From JANXSS01 sp040385645 (GTDB lineage Bacteria > Pseudomonadota > Gammaproteobacteria > Burkholderiales > Burkholderiaceae_D): 64,000 bases of DNA. The translations under genes and the position numbers were made by a program. The notes under the pieces are model-generated. The model saw only the letters and a list, made by a program, of their open reading frames with translations, was not told the DNA's origin and searched no databases. The DNA lies in contig JAZKGZ010000012.1 in NCBI GenBank assembly GCA_040385645.1, positions 124,001 to 188,000 of the forward strand, written 5' to 3'. Numbering within the stretch: the first letter of the stretch is position 1; each line of letters begins with the position of its first letter. This document shows positions 34,571 through 44,998 of the stretch, piece after piece.

Positions 34571-35662
34571 TTATTCCGGCGAACTGGCGATATCGCCGAT
34601 CTGCACCGGATTACGTACCTCCATGACCAGCCCGTAAGAAATATTTTTGAAGATCCTGAACACGAATAATTGTCCATATTTTTCATCCGGCAGCTTCACC
34701 GGCTTTTTCTCGTCGGTCGTATCCTTGATGACGGCACCCAGTCGCGACAGTTCCAGCACACTGCCAATATCCAGGCCAGCGTCTGCACCGCGATTGATCG
34801 ACACCACCTGATTCTGCCCTGCCTGATTCACGCCACCGTACACCGAGACGATGCGCGCATCGATCTGCTGCACCGGCGGGTGCGGTACATAGTTGATGAT
34901 CGGCTTGGCAGGCAACGGCATCAAGCGATCGCCGACACCCATTTCTTCTTTGGATGTCGTCACCGTAAAGCTGTCGGCCTCGTCCGGCGTCTTGCCGGTG
35001 CGAACCAGCTTGACATCGCCCAGATACACGGCTTCATAGCCGATGATCTGCAACGTGACCGGATCTTTCAATGGCTTGCCAGGGCGAAATACCTGAAAAT
35101 CTTTTGCGTCCCCCAAGTTACCCCGCACATAAGCCCGGTCACCGGTGCCCAAAAACACGTGGCCTTCTTCGGTCGCCACGATCCGTGGCGCAGTCTTGAA
35201 TGTATCTTCCTCGATAATCAAGGGTTGCGACAAAAATGGCTCGATCACGCCCGCTGGAATCGACTGGATCGCTTCGTTGTCCAATGCGGTGATCCGCACC
35301 TGCGGCGACAACCGGACGTTGGCATTGCCGCTGTTGGCCGGACGGCCCAATCGCAGCCGGCCTGCCGCCCGATCGAAATAGACGATCTGCCCCGGATAGA
35401 TCCAATGTGGATTTCGGATTTCGTCACGGTTCATGCCCCAGACCTGCGGCCAGCACCAGGGATGCTGCAAGAATTTGCCGGAAATGTCCCATAAGGTGTC
35501 GCCCTTGACCACGACGTGTTGGTCGGGTGCGTTCGGCTTGAAAGCGCAGCGAGGGGTCTTTGCCGACGCCGGCGTAACGCTGGCCGCCTGCACAAACTGG
35601 GGCAACGTGGCAAACACAACGGTGGAAACAACGATGCAGGCGGCTGTGCTAAACTTTTTCAT
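34571..35662 (-). CDS. LysM peptidoglycan-binding protein
   Basis: A 363-residue exported protein with a signal peptide (1-26, ending FVQAA). One LysM domain follows (HVVVKGDTLWDISGKFLQHPWCWPQVWGMN, NPHWIYPGQIVYFD), then a ~250-residue periplasmic region with beta-rich repeats. The family is conserved in Betaproteobacteria upstream of dprA. It binds peptidoglycan through LysM; the role of the C-terminal part is unknown. It is divergent from def, with 229 bp between them that must hold both promoters. Confidence 0.9.
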   Translation of the reverse strand: MKKFSTAACIVVSTVVFATLPQFVQAASVTPASAKTPRCAFKPNAPDQHVVVKGDTLWDISGKFLQHPWCWPQVWGMNRDEIRNPHWIYPGQIVYFDRAAGRLRLGRPANSGNANVRLSPQVRITALDNEAIQSIPAGVIEPFLSQPLIIEEDTFKTAPRIVATEEGHVFLGTGDRAYVRGNLGDAKDFQVFRPGKPLKDPVTLQIIGYEAVYLGDVKLVRTGKTPDEADSFTVTTSKEEMGVGDRLMPLPAKPIINYVPHPPVQQIDARIVSVYGGVNQAGQNQVVSINRGADAGLDIGSVLELSRLGAVIKDTTDEKKPVKLPDEKYGQLFVFRIFKNISYGLVMEVRNPVQIGDIASSPE

Positions 35663-35891
35663 GGGTTGTCCGGTGAGTGTAGCGTCATAGTCGGCGTCGT
35701 AATTGGCGTCATGTTATGGCGTTGGGTACAACAAAATACGTAGAACGGAAACGATGCCACGATTTACAGGCACCGCACGCAGAATTGGTTTGACAACTAT
35801 TGTCGAATCACATTAAATTCTGCACAGAAATCTTTGAACTGGCAAGAGAAACCACGCTCTCGCACTGTGGCTATATTGCACAAATGTCGTA

Positions 35892-36449
35892 ATGTCATTA
35901 CTCACAATTCTTCGCTATCCGGACCCTCGCCTGCATAAGGTCGCCAAAAAAGTGAGCGCATTCGACGCGCGCTTGAAGCAACTGGTGGCCGATATGGCAG
36001 AGACCATGTACGACGCACCAGGCGTTGGCTTGGCTGCTTCGCAGATCGATGTGCACGAGCGTATCATCGTTATCGACGTCTCCGACACACGCACCGAATT
36101 ACGGATATTGGTCAATCCCGAGTTGCTCTGGCAAAGCGATGAGAAGTTGATGTACGACGAAGGCTGCCTATCGGTACCGGGCGTCTACGATGGCGTAGAG
36201 CGGCCCGCCCGAGTCAAGGTGCGGGCACAGGATGCCGATGGCGTTACGTTTGAAATCGAAGCCGACGGCTTGCTCGCCGTATGTATTCAGCACGAAATGG
36301 ACCATCTGGCAGGCAAGGTGTTCGTCGAATATTTGTCACCGCTCAAGCGCAATCGCATCAAAGCGCGGATATTGAAGGAAGAGCGCGAGGCGAAGAAAGA
36401 ACAAAAAGAACAAGCGCGGGAAAAGCTGCTGGCACAGCACGAAGTCTGA
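35892..36449 (+). CDS. def: Peptide deformylase
   Basis: A 185-residue metalloenzyme that removes the N-formyl group from nascent proteins. Motif 1 is [11 protein letters not shown], motif 2 EGCLSVPGV with metal ligand Cys92, motif 3 [10 protein letters not shown] with His134, Glu135 and His138. All three metal ligands are intact. The C-terminus is a highly charged helix ([16 protein letters not shown]), longer than in E. coli. It is encoded upstream of fmt, the enzyme that adds the formyl group. Confidence 0.96.
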   Translation: MSLLTILRYPDPRLHKVAKKVSAFDARLKQLVADMAETMYDAPGVGLAASQIDVHERIIVIDVSDTRTELRILVNPELLWQSDEKLMYDEGCLSVPGVYDGVERPARVKVRAQDADGVTFEIEADGLLAVCIQHEMDHLAGKVFVEYLSPLKRNRIKARILKEEREAKKEQKEQAREKLLAQHEV

Positions 36450-36567
36450 TTCTGATGGTTGCTTTTGACTACTTCTGACCGCTAATTTTCTACCGCCGAC
36501 GTGTTATGGCTCGCCCTAACGCCCAATTTGCAGCGTTCACTGTTACGTTCCACTCTCAACCAGCTGC

Positions 36568-37542
36568 ATGAAAATCATCTTTGCCGGTACGCCGGAGTTC
36601 GCTGCAGTCGCATTGGCCGCACTGCACGATGCAGGCCACGAAATTACCTTGGTAATGACGCAACCCGACCGACCCGCCGGACGCGGCATGCAGTTGCACG
36701 CTTCGGCCGTAAAGCAGTTTGCACAGAACCATGCGATACCTGTGGCGCAACCGGTATCGCTGCGCCGTGATGGCAGGCATCCTGAAGAGGCCATTGCAGC
36801 CCACGCCTTGATACAAGCCACGCCCCATGATGTCATGATCGTCGCGGCATACGGCCTGATCCTGCCGCCCAGCGTGCTGGCGATACCACGTCTGGGTTGT
36901 ATCAACATCCATGCATCGCTGCTGCCGCGCTGGCGTGGTGCCGCGCCGATCCATCGCGCGATCGAAGCCGGCGATACCCAGACCGGCATCACCATCATGC
37001 AAATGGATCAGGGGCTCGACACCGGGCCGATGCTGACGATGCAAGCGATACCGATATCACCCAACGACACCACCGGCTCGCTACACGACCGGCTCGCCGC
37101 TCTCGGCGGCCATTTAATTGTTGATACGCTGGCCCGGCTCGATGCACTCGAACCAACGGCGCAACCCGAAGCAGGCGTTACCTATGCCGACAAAGTGCGC
37201 AAAGAAGAGGGCGTCTTGAATTTCGATCTACCGGCAGAGTTACTGGCGCGTCGTGTCCGCGCATTCAATCCCTTTCCCGGTGCCACTGCGCAAATAGACG
37301 GTACGGTCATCAAGTTCTGGCAGGCGCATGCAATATTGGGTACCGAAGGAGAGCGCGATGCTGCCATCCCCGCCGGCAGCGTGTTGGCAGCCGATGCTCA
37401 GCATGGCATTCTGATTGCATGCGGCGAAGGTACTCCTGCCGGTGTGCTGCGCGTAACCGAACTGCAAAAACCCGGTGCACGGCGCATGCAGGACCGAGAT
37501 TTCATCAAGGGTTTTGCTTTGGAAAGCCGCCGCTTCCGGTAG
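36568..37542 (+). CDS. fmt: Methionyl-tRNA formyltransferase
   Basis: A 324-residue enzyme that formylates initiator Met-tRNA using 10-formyl-tetrahydrofolate. It starts [19 protein letters not shown]. The catalytic HxSLLP motif is in [18 protein letters not shown], followed by [18 protein letters not shown], all family-typical. The C-terminal OB-fold-like domain spans ~210-324. It is 118 bp downstream of def. No anomalies seen. Confidence 0.96.
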   Translation: MKIIFAGTPEFAAVALAALHDAGHEITLVMTQPDRPAGRGMQLHASAVKQFAQNHAIPVAQPVSLRRDGRHPEEAIAAHALIQATPHDVMIVAAYGLILPPSVLAIPRLGCINIHASLLPRWRGAAPIHRAIEAGDTQTGITIMQMDQGLDTGPMLTMQAIPISPNDTTGSLHDRLAALGGHLIVDTLARLDALEPTAQPEAGVTYADKVRKEEGVLNFDLPAELLARRVRAFNPFPGATAQIDGTVIKFWQAHAILGTEGERDAAIPAGSVLAADAQHGILIACGEGTPAGVLRVTELQKPGARRMQDRDFIKGFALESRRFR

Positions 37543-37574
37543 CGCGCCCGACCTGCCGAGCAGGGGAATTGCCG

Positions 37575-37580
37575 TATAAT
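37575..37580 (+). promoter_or_regulatory. Perfect -10 element upstream of metH
   Basis: TATAAT at 37575-37580 would start transcription near 37587, giving a leader of about 183 nt before metH. No good -35 match lies at the right distance, so the promoter may need an activator. The long leader contains small repeats. Confidence 0.4.
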
Positions 37581-37700
37581 TTCCAATAGACGATTTAAGC
37601 GGCGCAGGTTGCAAAACCACCGGTTTCAGTCCCCGCCACGCCTGTTCTCGTACGTCCCTCCGATAGTCCGTGGAATGATTCGAACCAGCGCTCGAACCGG

Positions 37701-37733
37701 CTATGAATTACCTATGAATCAGCCATGAATCGG
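37701..37733. repeat. Three tandem 11-bp repeats in the metH leader
   Basis: CTATGAATTAC, CTATGAATCAG and CCATGAATCGG follow one another without gaps, sharing ATGAAT at 11-bp spacing, i.e. one helical turn. They end 36 bp before the metH ATG. This is consistent with an operator for a cooperative regulator, but no known consensus was recognised. Confidence 0.55.
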
Positions 37734-37769
37734 CACCATACAGCGCCGCATTAATTTTTTGGAAGCACC

Positions 37770-40700
37770 ATGAAACGCCATCCCAGTGCCACCGAAACCA
37801 TTCTGCGTGACCTGCTGACGCGCCGTATCCTGATTCTGGATGGCGCAATGGGTACCATGATTCAGCAATACCATCTGTCGGAAGACGATTACCGAGGCGC
37901 GCGCTTCGCCGATTTCGCACCGCCTGGTAAAGAAGTGTTCGTCAAGGGTAACAACGAATTGCTATCGCTGACGCAGCCGCACATCATCAGCGAGATTCAC
38001 GAGCAGTACCTGGCGGCTGGCGCGGACCTGATCGAATCGAATACCTTCGGCGCGACCTCGGTGGCGCAGGACGACTATCAGATGGGCGAACTGGCCTATG
38101 AGATGAACGTCGCTTCTGCACGACTAGCGCGCGCCGCCTGCGACAAATATTCGACGCCGGACAAGCCGCGCTTCGTCGCCGGCGCGCTCGGGCCGACGCC
38201 GAAGACGGCATCGATTTCGCCGGATGTCAATGATCCGGCAGCGCGCAACATTACTTTCGATCAGCTAGTGGTAGCGTATCTGGAGCAGACGCGGGCATTG
38301 GTCGAAGGCGGTGCCGACGTGCTGCTGGTAGAAACAATTTTCGATACGTTGAATTGCAAGGCGGCGCTGTTCGCAATCGACCTCTATTTTGAAGAGGCCA
38401 GAGCCGCTGGCCGGGTCGACCTGCCGATCATGATTTCGGGCACCGTCACGGATGCCTCCGGTCGCATTTTGTCGGGCCAGACCGTGCCGGCGTTCTGGAA
38501 CTCCATCCGCCATGCGCGCCCGCTCACCGTCGGCTTGAATTGCGCGCTGGGTGCGGCACTGATGCGCCCGTATGCAGAAGAGCTGTCGAAGATCGCCGAT
38601 ACGTTTGTCTGCATCTACCCGAACGCCGGCTTGCCCAACCCCATGAGCGACACGGGCTTCGACGAAACACCGGACGTGACCTCGGCGCTGCTGCGGGACT
38701 TCGCCGAGAGCGGGTTCGTCAACATCGCCGGCGGTTGCTGCGGCACCACGCCGGATCATATCCGTGCAATTGCCGAGACCGTGGCCGAGATTGCGCCGCG
38801 TGCCGTGCCACACGTTGCACCGGCCATGCGACTGTCGGGCCTAGAGCCATTCACCATCGACGAAGCCTCGCTGTTCGTCAACGTTGGCGAGCGTACCAAC
38901 GTCACCGGCTCCAAGGCATTCGCCCGGCTGATTTTGAACGAGGAGTACGACGCCGCCCTGACGGTGGCGCGGCAGCAGGTCGAAAACGGTGCGCAGATCA
39001 TCGATATCAACATGGATGAAGCCATGCTCGATTCGGTCGCCGCCATGACGCGTTTTTTAAACCTGATCGCCTCCGAGCCGGATATCGCGCGCGTGCCGAT
39101 CATGATCGATTCGTCGAAATGGTCGGTAATCGAGGCAGGCTTGAAATGCGTGCAGGGCAAAGCCATCGTCAATTCGATTTCGATGAAAGAGGGCGAAGAA
39201 GAATTTCTGCGCCAAGCCAACTTGTGCCGACGTTACGGTGCCGCTGTGATCGTCATGGCCTTCGATGAAAAAGGCCAGGCCGATACCTACGAGCGCAAGA
39301 TCGAGATTTGCGAACGTGCCTACCGGCTCCTGGTGGATCACGTGGGTTTTCCGCCGGAAGACATCATCTTCGACCCGAACATTTTTGCCATCGCCACCGG
39401 CATCGACGAGCACAACAATTACGCCGTCGATTTCATCGATGCCACCCGCTGGATTCGCGCCAATCTGCCGCATGCAAAGATCAGCGGCGGCGTCTCGAAC
39501 GTGAGCTTCAGCTTCCGCGGCAACGATCCGGCGCGCGAAGCGATTCATACCGTGTTCCTGTACCACGCGATCCAGGCCGGCATGACCATGGGCATCGTCA
39601 ATGCCGGCATGATGGGCGTCTATAGCGAGCTATCGCCGGCACTACGTGAGCGGGTGGAAGACGTGGTGCTGAACCGGCCCGTGTCGGGCGAAAATCCGGA
39701 CAATCTCAGCACCACCGAGCACATGATCGAATTCGCCGGTACCTTGAAAGCCGGCGATAAGAAAGACGAACAGACCCTGGTCTGGCGCGAAGGCACCGTG
39801 CAGCAGCGTTTGTCGCACGCATTGGTGCATGGCATCACGCAGTGGATCGTGGAAGACACGGAAGAAGCACGGCAAGAGCTACTCGGTAACGGCGGGCGGC
39901 CGATCCATGTGATCGAAGGCCCGCTGATGGACGGCATGAATGTGGTCGGCGATCTGTTCGGGCAGGGCAAGATGTTTTTGCCACAGGTAGTGAAATCGGC
40001 GCGGGTGATGAAGCAGGCGGTGGCGCACCTCATACCGTACATCGAAGCGGAAAAACTGCTGGAAGAACAGCGCACCGGCGTGGCGGCCAAACCGAAGGGC
40101 AAGATCGTGATTGCGACCGTCAAGGGCGACGTGCACGACATCGGCAAGAATATCGTTTCCGTGGTTTTACAGTGCAATAACTTCGAAGTCGTCAATATGG
40201 GCGTGATGGTGCCCTGTGCGGAAATTCTGGCGCGCGCCAAAGCTGAAAATGCAGACATCATCGGTCTTAGCGGGCTGATTACGCCCTCATTGGAAGAGAT
40301 GGCCTACGTTGCCAAGGAAATGCAGCGCGACCCGTACTTCCGCGGGTTGAAAACACCGCTTTTGATTGGCGGCGCCACCACTTCCCGTGCGCATACGGCA
40401 GTCAAAATCGCCCAGAACTACGACGGCCCTGTGGTGTACGTGGCCGATGCTTCGCGCTCGGTCTCGGTAGCCCAATCGCTGCTCACGCCGGAAGCGCGTG
40501 ACCAATACATCCAAGACATCGCTACCGATTACGAACGCATCCGCGTGCAGCATGCCAGCAAAAAAGCCGTGCCGCTGTTGACGCTATCTCAGGCGCGAGC
40601 CAACAAAGCGACGTTGTCTTTCGAGGGTGCAAACGCGCCCGTCAAGCCGAAATTCATCGGTCGCCGGCTTTTCAAGAATGTCGATCTCGGCATGCTGGCG

Positions 40701-41561
40701 CAGTACATCGACTGGGCGCCGTTTTTCCAGACCTGGGATCTGGCCGGGCCATTCCCGGCAATTTTGACCGACCCGGTCGTAGGTGAGTCGGCCAGCAAAG
40801 TATTCGAAGAAGGGCAGGCATTGCTCAAGCGCGTCATCGACGGCCGCTGGCTGACGGCAAACGGCGTCGTCGCCATCATGCCTGCCAACAGCATCAATGA
40901 CGACGATATCGAAATCTATACCGACGATACCCGCACCAATGTGGCGTTCACCTACTATGGTGTACGCCAACAGACGCCTAAACCGATTATCGACGGCGTG
41001 GCACGAGCTAATCAATGCCTGGCAGATTTCATCGCACCGAAATCCTCGGGAATCGCCGACTATATTGGCCTGTTCGCCGTCACTGCCGGTATCGGTATCG
41101 AGAAGCACGAGCAACGATTCGAAGCGGCCCACGACGACTATGCATCGATCATGCTAAAGGCATTAGCCGACCGGCTGGCCGAAGCACTCGCTGAACAATT
41201 GCACGAGCGGGTACGCACGGACCTCTGGGGATTCGTACAGAACGAAAAACTGGATAAAGCCGCCTTGATCGCCGAACGTTATCGCGGCATACGGCCGGCA
41301 CCCGGATACCCGGCTTGCCCGGAGCATACGGTGAAGGCGGATATGTTCGAACTGATGCGCTGCGAAGACATCGGCATGCAACTCACCGAATCGTTTGCCA
41401 TGCATCCCGGTGCCTCGGTTTCAGGATTCTATTTTGCTCATCCAGAATCGAAATACTTTAGCGTCGGCAAGATCGGCGACGACCAAGCTGTCGATATGGC
41501 ACAACGACGCGGCGTACCCAAAGAACAGATCGAGCGCTGGCTGGCACCTAATATAGGCTGA
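37770..41561 (+). CDS. metH: Cobalamin-dependent methionine synthase MetH, full length
   Basis: A 1263-residue enzyme that methylates homocysteine to methionine using methylcobalamin and methyl-tetrahydrofolate. Domains in order: homocysteine-binding (1-350, with zinc-ligand Cys pair [10 protein letters not shown]), pterin-binding (~360-620, [18 protein letters not shown]), cobalamin cap and B12-binding ([15 protein letters not shown], the DxHxxG cobalt ligand), and AdoMet activation domain (~920-1263, [20 protein letters not shown]). All domains are on one chain; some Burkholderiales split metH into two genes. GGAAGC precedes the ATG. The leader may carry regulatory repeats. Confidence 0.97.
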   Translation: MKRHPSATETILRDLLTRRILILDGAMGTMIQQYHLSEDDYRGARFADFAPPGKEVFVKGNNELLSLTQPHIISEIHEQYLAAGADLIESNTFGATSVAQDDYQMGELAYEMNVASARLARAACDKYSTPDKPRFVAGALGPTPKTASISPDVNDPAARNITFDQLVVAYLEQTRALVEGGADVLLVETIFDTLNCKAALFAIDLYFEEARAAGRVDLPIMISGTVTDASGRILSGQTVPAFWNSIRHARPLTVGLNCALGAALMRPYAEELSKIADTFVCIYPNAGLPNPMSDTGFDETPDVTSALLRDFAESGFVNIAGGCCGTTPDHIRAIAETVAEIAPRAVPHVAPAMRLSGLEPFTIDEASLFVNVGERTNVTGSKAFARLILNEEYDAALTVARQQVENGAQIIDINMDEAMLDSVAAMTRFLNLIASEPDIARVPIMIDSSKWSVIEAGLKCVQGKAIVNSISMKEGEEEFLRQANLCRRYGAAVIVMAFDEKGQADTYERKIEICERAYRLLVDHVGFPPEDIIFDPNIFAIATGIDEHNNYAVDFIDATRWIRANLPHAKISGGVSNVSFSFRGNDPAREAIHTVFLYHAIQAGMTMGIVNAGMMGVYSELSPALRERVEDVVLNRPVSGENPDNLSTTEHMIEFAGTLKAGDKKDEQTLVWREGTVQQRLSHALVHGITQWIVEDTEEARQELLGNGGRPIHVIEGPLMDGMNVVGDLFGQGKMFLPQVVKSARVMKQAVAHLIPYIEAEKLLEEQRTGVAAKPKGKIVIATVKGDVHDIGKNIVSVVLQCNNFEVVNMGVMVPCAEILARAKAENADIIGLSGLITPSLEEMAYVAKEMQRDPYFRGLKTPLLIGGATTSRAHTAVKIAQNYDGPVVYVADASRSVSVAQSLLTPEARDQYIQDIATDYERIRVQHASKKAVPLLTLSQARANKATLSFEGANAPVKPKFIGRRLFKNVDLGMLAQYIDWAPFFQTWDLAGPFPAILTDPVVGESASKVFEEGQALLKRVIDGRWLTANGVVAIMPANSINDDDIEIYTDDTRTNVAFTYYGVRQQTPKPIIDGVARANQCLADFIAPKSSGIADYIGLFAVTAGIGIEKHEQRFEAAHDDYASIMLKALADRLAEALAEQLHERVRTDLWGFVQNEKLDKAALIAERYRGIRPAPGYPACPEHTVKADMFELMRCEDIGMQLTESFAMHPGASVSGFYFAHPESKYFSVGKIGDDQAVDMAQRRGVPKEQIERWLAPNIG

Positions 41562-41597
41562 GCGCTAATTTACATACTCAGGTGAGAAAGCGGCGGC

Positions 41598-41621
41598 GGA
41601 CGCTGCAATGGACGCTGTAAT
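41598..41621. repeat. Tandem 12-bp repeat after metH
   Basis: GGACGCTGCAAT and GGACGCTGTAAT lie in direct tandem and are followed by GCGCGCCGC, which can pair with the preceding GCGGCGGCG. It may be part of a metH terminator, although no clear T-run follows. Confidence 0.4.
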
Positions 41622-41736
41622 GCGCGCCGCCAAATCACGCAATGCCGGGGATCGTTGAGACCGCAATGTTGCCAGTCTGTTATTCTTGCCGAAAATAACT
41701 ATCTGTATCCGCCGACTGACACATTACAAGACCATC

Positions 41737-43041
41737 ATGCGCCTGAGACTCCGTACGCCGCAGACATTTGCCGGTAAAACTTTCACGATTTTAGTCACCA
41801 TCGCAGTAACAGTGCTGATCATGCTGCTATCGGCAAACTTTTCAAGTGGTGAAAAGGTCGTCAAACAGGATATTCCGCGGCTATACAACGTAGCCGAGCC
41901 GCAATTTCAACGCTCACTGGGAGTTTTGCTCGGGCCGCAAATCGTGGGCGGCAACAAGATCGATGCGCTGCTGAACGGTGACCAGATCTTCCCGGCAATG
42001 TTGAAAGCGGTTCGCGAAGCCAAGCACAGCATCAATCTCGAAACCTATATCTACTGGTCCGACGCGATCGGCGACGAGCTGGCACTAGCGCTGGCTGAGC
42101 GCGCCCGTGCCGGTGTGAAGGTGCATGTGCTGGTCGACTGGGTAGGTAGCAGCAAGATGGACGAAAAGGCGATCAGGAAAATGAAAGATGCCGGCGTTGC
42201 TTTCGAGCATTTTCACCCATTACGCTGGTACACGCTAGGGCGGATCAACAACCGCACCCACCGCAAGCTTATGATCGTGGATGGCCGCATCGGCTTTACC
42301 GGCGGGGTTGGCATCGCCGCTATATGGACCGGCAATGCCCAGGACCCGGACCACTGGCGCGACTCGCATTTCCGCTTTGAAGGGCCAGTGGTGGCGCAGA
42401 TGCAGGCGGTTTTTATGGATAATTGGATCAAGACTACCGGGCGCGTCTTGCACGGCCCTGAGTATTTCCCAGCCATGCCGTCGGTCGGCACGCTTGGGGC
42501 CCAGACGTTCGCCAGTTCGCCCTCCGGCGGCACCGAAAGCATGCATCTGATGTATATGCTGGCTTTCACGGCGGCGAAAGAATCGATCTATTTGTCGAGC
42601 GCTTACTTCGTACCGGATGAGCGCACCCGCGACACGCTGATCGATGCGATGAAACGTGGTGTAAAGCTCAAGATCATCATGCCCGGCAAACATACCGATG
42701 CCGATACAGTACGCAGTGCCTCACGCGGCATGTGGGGGGAATTATTGCTGGCCGGCGCTGAGATGTACGAGTATCAGCCAACCATGTACCACTGCAAGGT
42801 GATGATCGTCGATACCTTGCTGACCTCGGTCGGCTCGACCAATTTCGATGATCGTTCCATGCGCTTGAACGACGAAGCCAATGTGAATGTCTACGACGCC
42901 GATTTTGCCCGCAGGCAGACAGAGATTTTCGAGCAGGATCTGGCAAAATCACGCCGTATAACCCACGCCATGTGGGAAAAGCGGCCTCCGCAGGAAAAAC
43001 TATGGGAGCACATGCTTTCCTACCTCAGCCCGCTGCTGTAG
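41737..43041 (+). CDS. Phospholipase D-family cardiolipin synthase (ClsB-like)
   Basis: A 434-residue membrane-associated enzyme with an N-terminal helix (about 15-33, FTILVTIAVTVLIMLLS). Two HKD catalytic motifs are present: HRKLMIVDGRIGFTGG and YHCKVMIVDTLLTSVGSTNFD. This pattern fits bacterial cardiolipin synthases that transfer a phosphatidyl group between glycerophospholipids; a phospholipase role is possible. I prefer the ATG at 41737 because the N-terminal helix then starts normally; the ATG at 41686 would add 17 residues. Confidence 0.85.
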   Translation: MRLRLRTPQTFAGKTFTILVTIAVTVLIMLLSANFSSGEKVVKQDIPRLYNVAEPQFQRSLGVLLGPQIVGGNKIDALLNGDQIFPAMLKAVREAKHSINLETYIYWSDAIGDELALALAERARAGVKVHVLVDWVGSSKMDEKAIRKMKDAGVAFEHFHPLRWYTLGRINNRTHRKLMIVDGRIGFTGGVGIAAIWTGNAQDPDHWRDSHFRFEGPVVAQMQAVFMDNWIKTTGRVLHGPEYFPAMPSVGTLGAQTFASSPSGGTESMHLMYMLAFTAAKESIYLSSAYFVPDERTRDTLIDAMKRGVKLKIIMPGKHTDADTVRSASRGMWGELLLAGAEMYEYQPTMYHCKVMIVDTLLTSVGSTNFDDRSMRLNDEANVNVYDADFARRQTEIFEQDLAKSRRITHAMWEKRPPQEKLWEHMLSYLSPLL

Positions 43042-43107
43042 CAGGCGAACCGTGGGAGCCGCCGGGCCGGCCATCGAGCCTGGCATGGCAAGAGCCGTTG
43101 TTCGCTC

Positions 43108-43875
43108 TCATGCAACGACGGCACCTTCGATGAATACCTTCAATTCTCCCGGTGCGAAGGCCTGCCAGCATTCATTGCTGGTCAAGGGCTCGGTAACGAT
43201 CACGGCGACCCGGTCGCTAGGCGTAGTGACCTCTGAAAAATCGACGCTGAGCTCGTCGTCGGCGAGTCTGGCATGCGTGAAGGGATGCTGTCGCACGACG
43301 TAATGGAGGCTGGTCGAGCAATGGGCATAGAGCGCCGAACCATCGGAAAGTAACAGGTTGAAGACCCCGTAGGTAGCGATTTCTGCAACAACAGCGCGCA
43401 GTGCGGCCGTCAGCTCAGCAGGCCCGGGCATGGCGTGGCCGAATTGACGTTGCAGTTGTTGCAGCAGATAACAAAAGGCGTATTCGCTGTCGGTTGTACC
43501 CACCGGCCGGAAAGAGCCGTCCAGCACCGGCGCAAAACCTGGCAAGTCGCCATTGTGGGCAAAGACCCAGTAACGTCCCCAGCATTCGCGCACGAAGGGA
43601 TGGCAGTTTTCCAGCGCCACACGGCCTTGAGTGGCTTTGCGAATATGTGCGATTACGTTTTTGGATTTGATCGGCATGCTTTTGATCAGCTTGGCCACGG
43701 GTGATGCGACGGCCGCTTCATGATCGACAAAATGACGTACACCGGCACCTTCGAAAAATGCGATGCCCCAGCCGTCGATATGGTCACCGGTGCCGCCACC
43801 GCGGGTTGCAAATCCGGTGAAGCTGAACACGATGTCGGTCGGTACGTTGCAATTCATTCCCAGCAGTTGACACAT
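43108..43875 (-). CDS. Class II glutamine amidotransferase (YafJ type)
   Basis: A 255-residue Ntn-hydrolase. The catalytic Cys2 follows the initiator Met (MCQLLGMNCNVPTD), with DGWGIAFFEG, IAHIRKATQG and VFAHNGDLPGF completing the class II active site. It lacks a synthase domain, so it is a standalone amidotransferase of unknown acceptor. It converges with the cardiolipin synthase gene. The Cys-first start is fixed by the catalytic mechanism, so the start is reliable. Confidence 0.92.
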   Translation of the reverse strand: MCQLLGMNCNVPTDIVFSFTGFATRGGGTGDHIDGWGIAFFEGAGVRHFVDHEAAVASPVAKLIKSMPIKSKNVIAHIRKATQGRVALENCHPFVRECWGRYWVFAHNGDLPGFAPVLDGSFRPVGTTDSEYAFCYLLQQLQRQFGHAMPGPAELTAALRAVVAEIATYGVFNLLLSDGSALYAHCSTSLHYVVRQHPFTHARLADDELSVDFSEVTTPSDRVAVIVTEPLTSNECWQAFAPGELKVFIEGAVVA

Positions 43876-44028
43876 GGGTCGGCAGTATAAAAATTAGTAG
43901 AAAGCAGGACAGTAGCACGGAGGCATTAGCGCACGGCGTGCGTGTACACTCTGGCCGCGGTGCGGCTACCGGTGCACTACGTTTCAGGCATCAAAGCAGG
44001 TAATTATTTATTCATCAAAGGAAGACGC

Positions 44029-44994
44029 ATGCTGATCAATTGCGTTGCATACGAAAGCGGCACCAAGTTAGGCGATGTTTCGGTCGAAGATATCAGCGAA
44101 CTCATCAAGCGACCGAATTGCTTCGTCTGGGTCGCGTTAAAGGAAGCGAAGCCGGGTGAATTGGTGCAGATGAGCGAAGAGTTCGGCTTGCACGAATTGG
44201 CCGTGGAAGACGCAGCTAACGGCAACCAACGGCCGAAGATCGAGGAATACGGCGATTCGCTATTTGCTGTCGTGCACACGATCGAGCTGGTCGATGGCGA
44301 GATGGTGGTTGGTGAACTAGACATCTTCGTCGGCCCCAATTATGTACTGTCGACGCGTAGTAAAAGCCAGCGAGGCTTTACCCAAGTGCGCGCCCGCTGC
44401 GAGCGAGAGCCGGACCTGCTGCGTCAGGGCCCGGCCTTCGTGCTCTATGCACTGATGGACGCGGTAGTAGACCGCTACTTTCCGGTAGCCGATGCCCTGG
44501 AGTCGGAATTGGAAACCATTGAAGAACAAATCTTCAACAAAGGTTCGGAACGTGCCAACATCAAGCGGCTGTACGAACTCAAGCGTAAGGTGCTGACCCT
44601 GAAGCATGCCGTAGCACCTTTGATGGACGCTGCCGGCAAGCTGTTCGGCGGACGCGTGCCTTCGCTATGCGCAAATACGCAAGAATATTTTCGGGATGTA
44701 TACGATCATTTGCATCGCCTGAACACTTCCACCGATACCATTCGCGACACCATCAGTACCGCGATTCAGGTGAATCTTTCGATGGTGGCCATCGACGAAA
44801 GCGAAGTTAATAAGCGCCTTGCAGCCTGGGCCGCGATCTTTGCGGTGGCGACGGCCTTCGCCGGTATTTGGGGCATGAATTTTGACATGATGCCGGAGTT
44901 GAAATGGAAGTATGGCTATCCGGTCGCTATCGGCATCATGGTTACGGTATGCGGGTATTTATATTACCGGTTTCGTAAATCGGGGTGGTTATAA
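44029..44994 (+). CDS. corA: Magnesium/cobalt transporter CorA
   Basis: A 321-residue CorA-family channel. It has a large N-terminal cytoplasmic domain with long stalk helices, then two C-terminal membrane helices. The selectivity motif GMN lies in FAGIWGMNFDMMPE, and the C-terminus is basic (YRFRKSGWL). The ATG at 44029 follows AAAGGAAG, a good ribosome site. Pentameric CorA channels admit Mg2+. No operon partner is seen; an unrelated gene converges 4 bp downstream. Confidence 0.94.
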   Translation: MLINCVAYESGTKLGDVSVEDISELIKRPNCFVWVALKEAKPGELVQMSEEFGLHELAVEDAANGNQRPKIEEYGDSLFAVVHTIELVDGEMVVGELDIFVGPNYVLSTRSKSQRGFTQVRARCEREPDLLRQGPAFVLYALMDAVVDRYFPVADALESELETIEEQIFNKGSERANIKRLYELKRKVLTLKHAVAPLMDAAGKLFGGRVPSLCANTQEYFRDVYDHLHRLNTSTDTIRDTISTAIQVNLSMVAIDESEVNKRLAAWAAIFAVATAFAGIWGMNFDMMPELKWKYGYPVAIGIMVTVCGYLYYRFRKSGWL

Positions 44995-44998
44995 GAAT

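Noticed and set aside
37587..37769. Cobalamin, SAM or SAH riboswitch in the metH leader
   Set aside because: No B12 box or recognisable conserved core could be read; reported only as an unexplained leader.
38265..38813. Antisense frames inside metH (and similar ones at 39620-40261)
   Set aside because: GC-rich codon bias leaves antisense frames open; no independent support.
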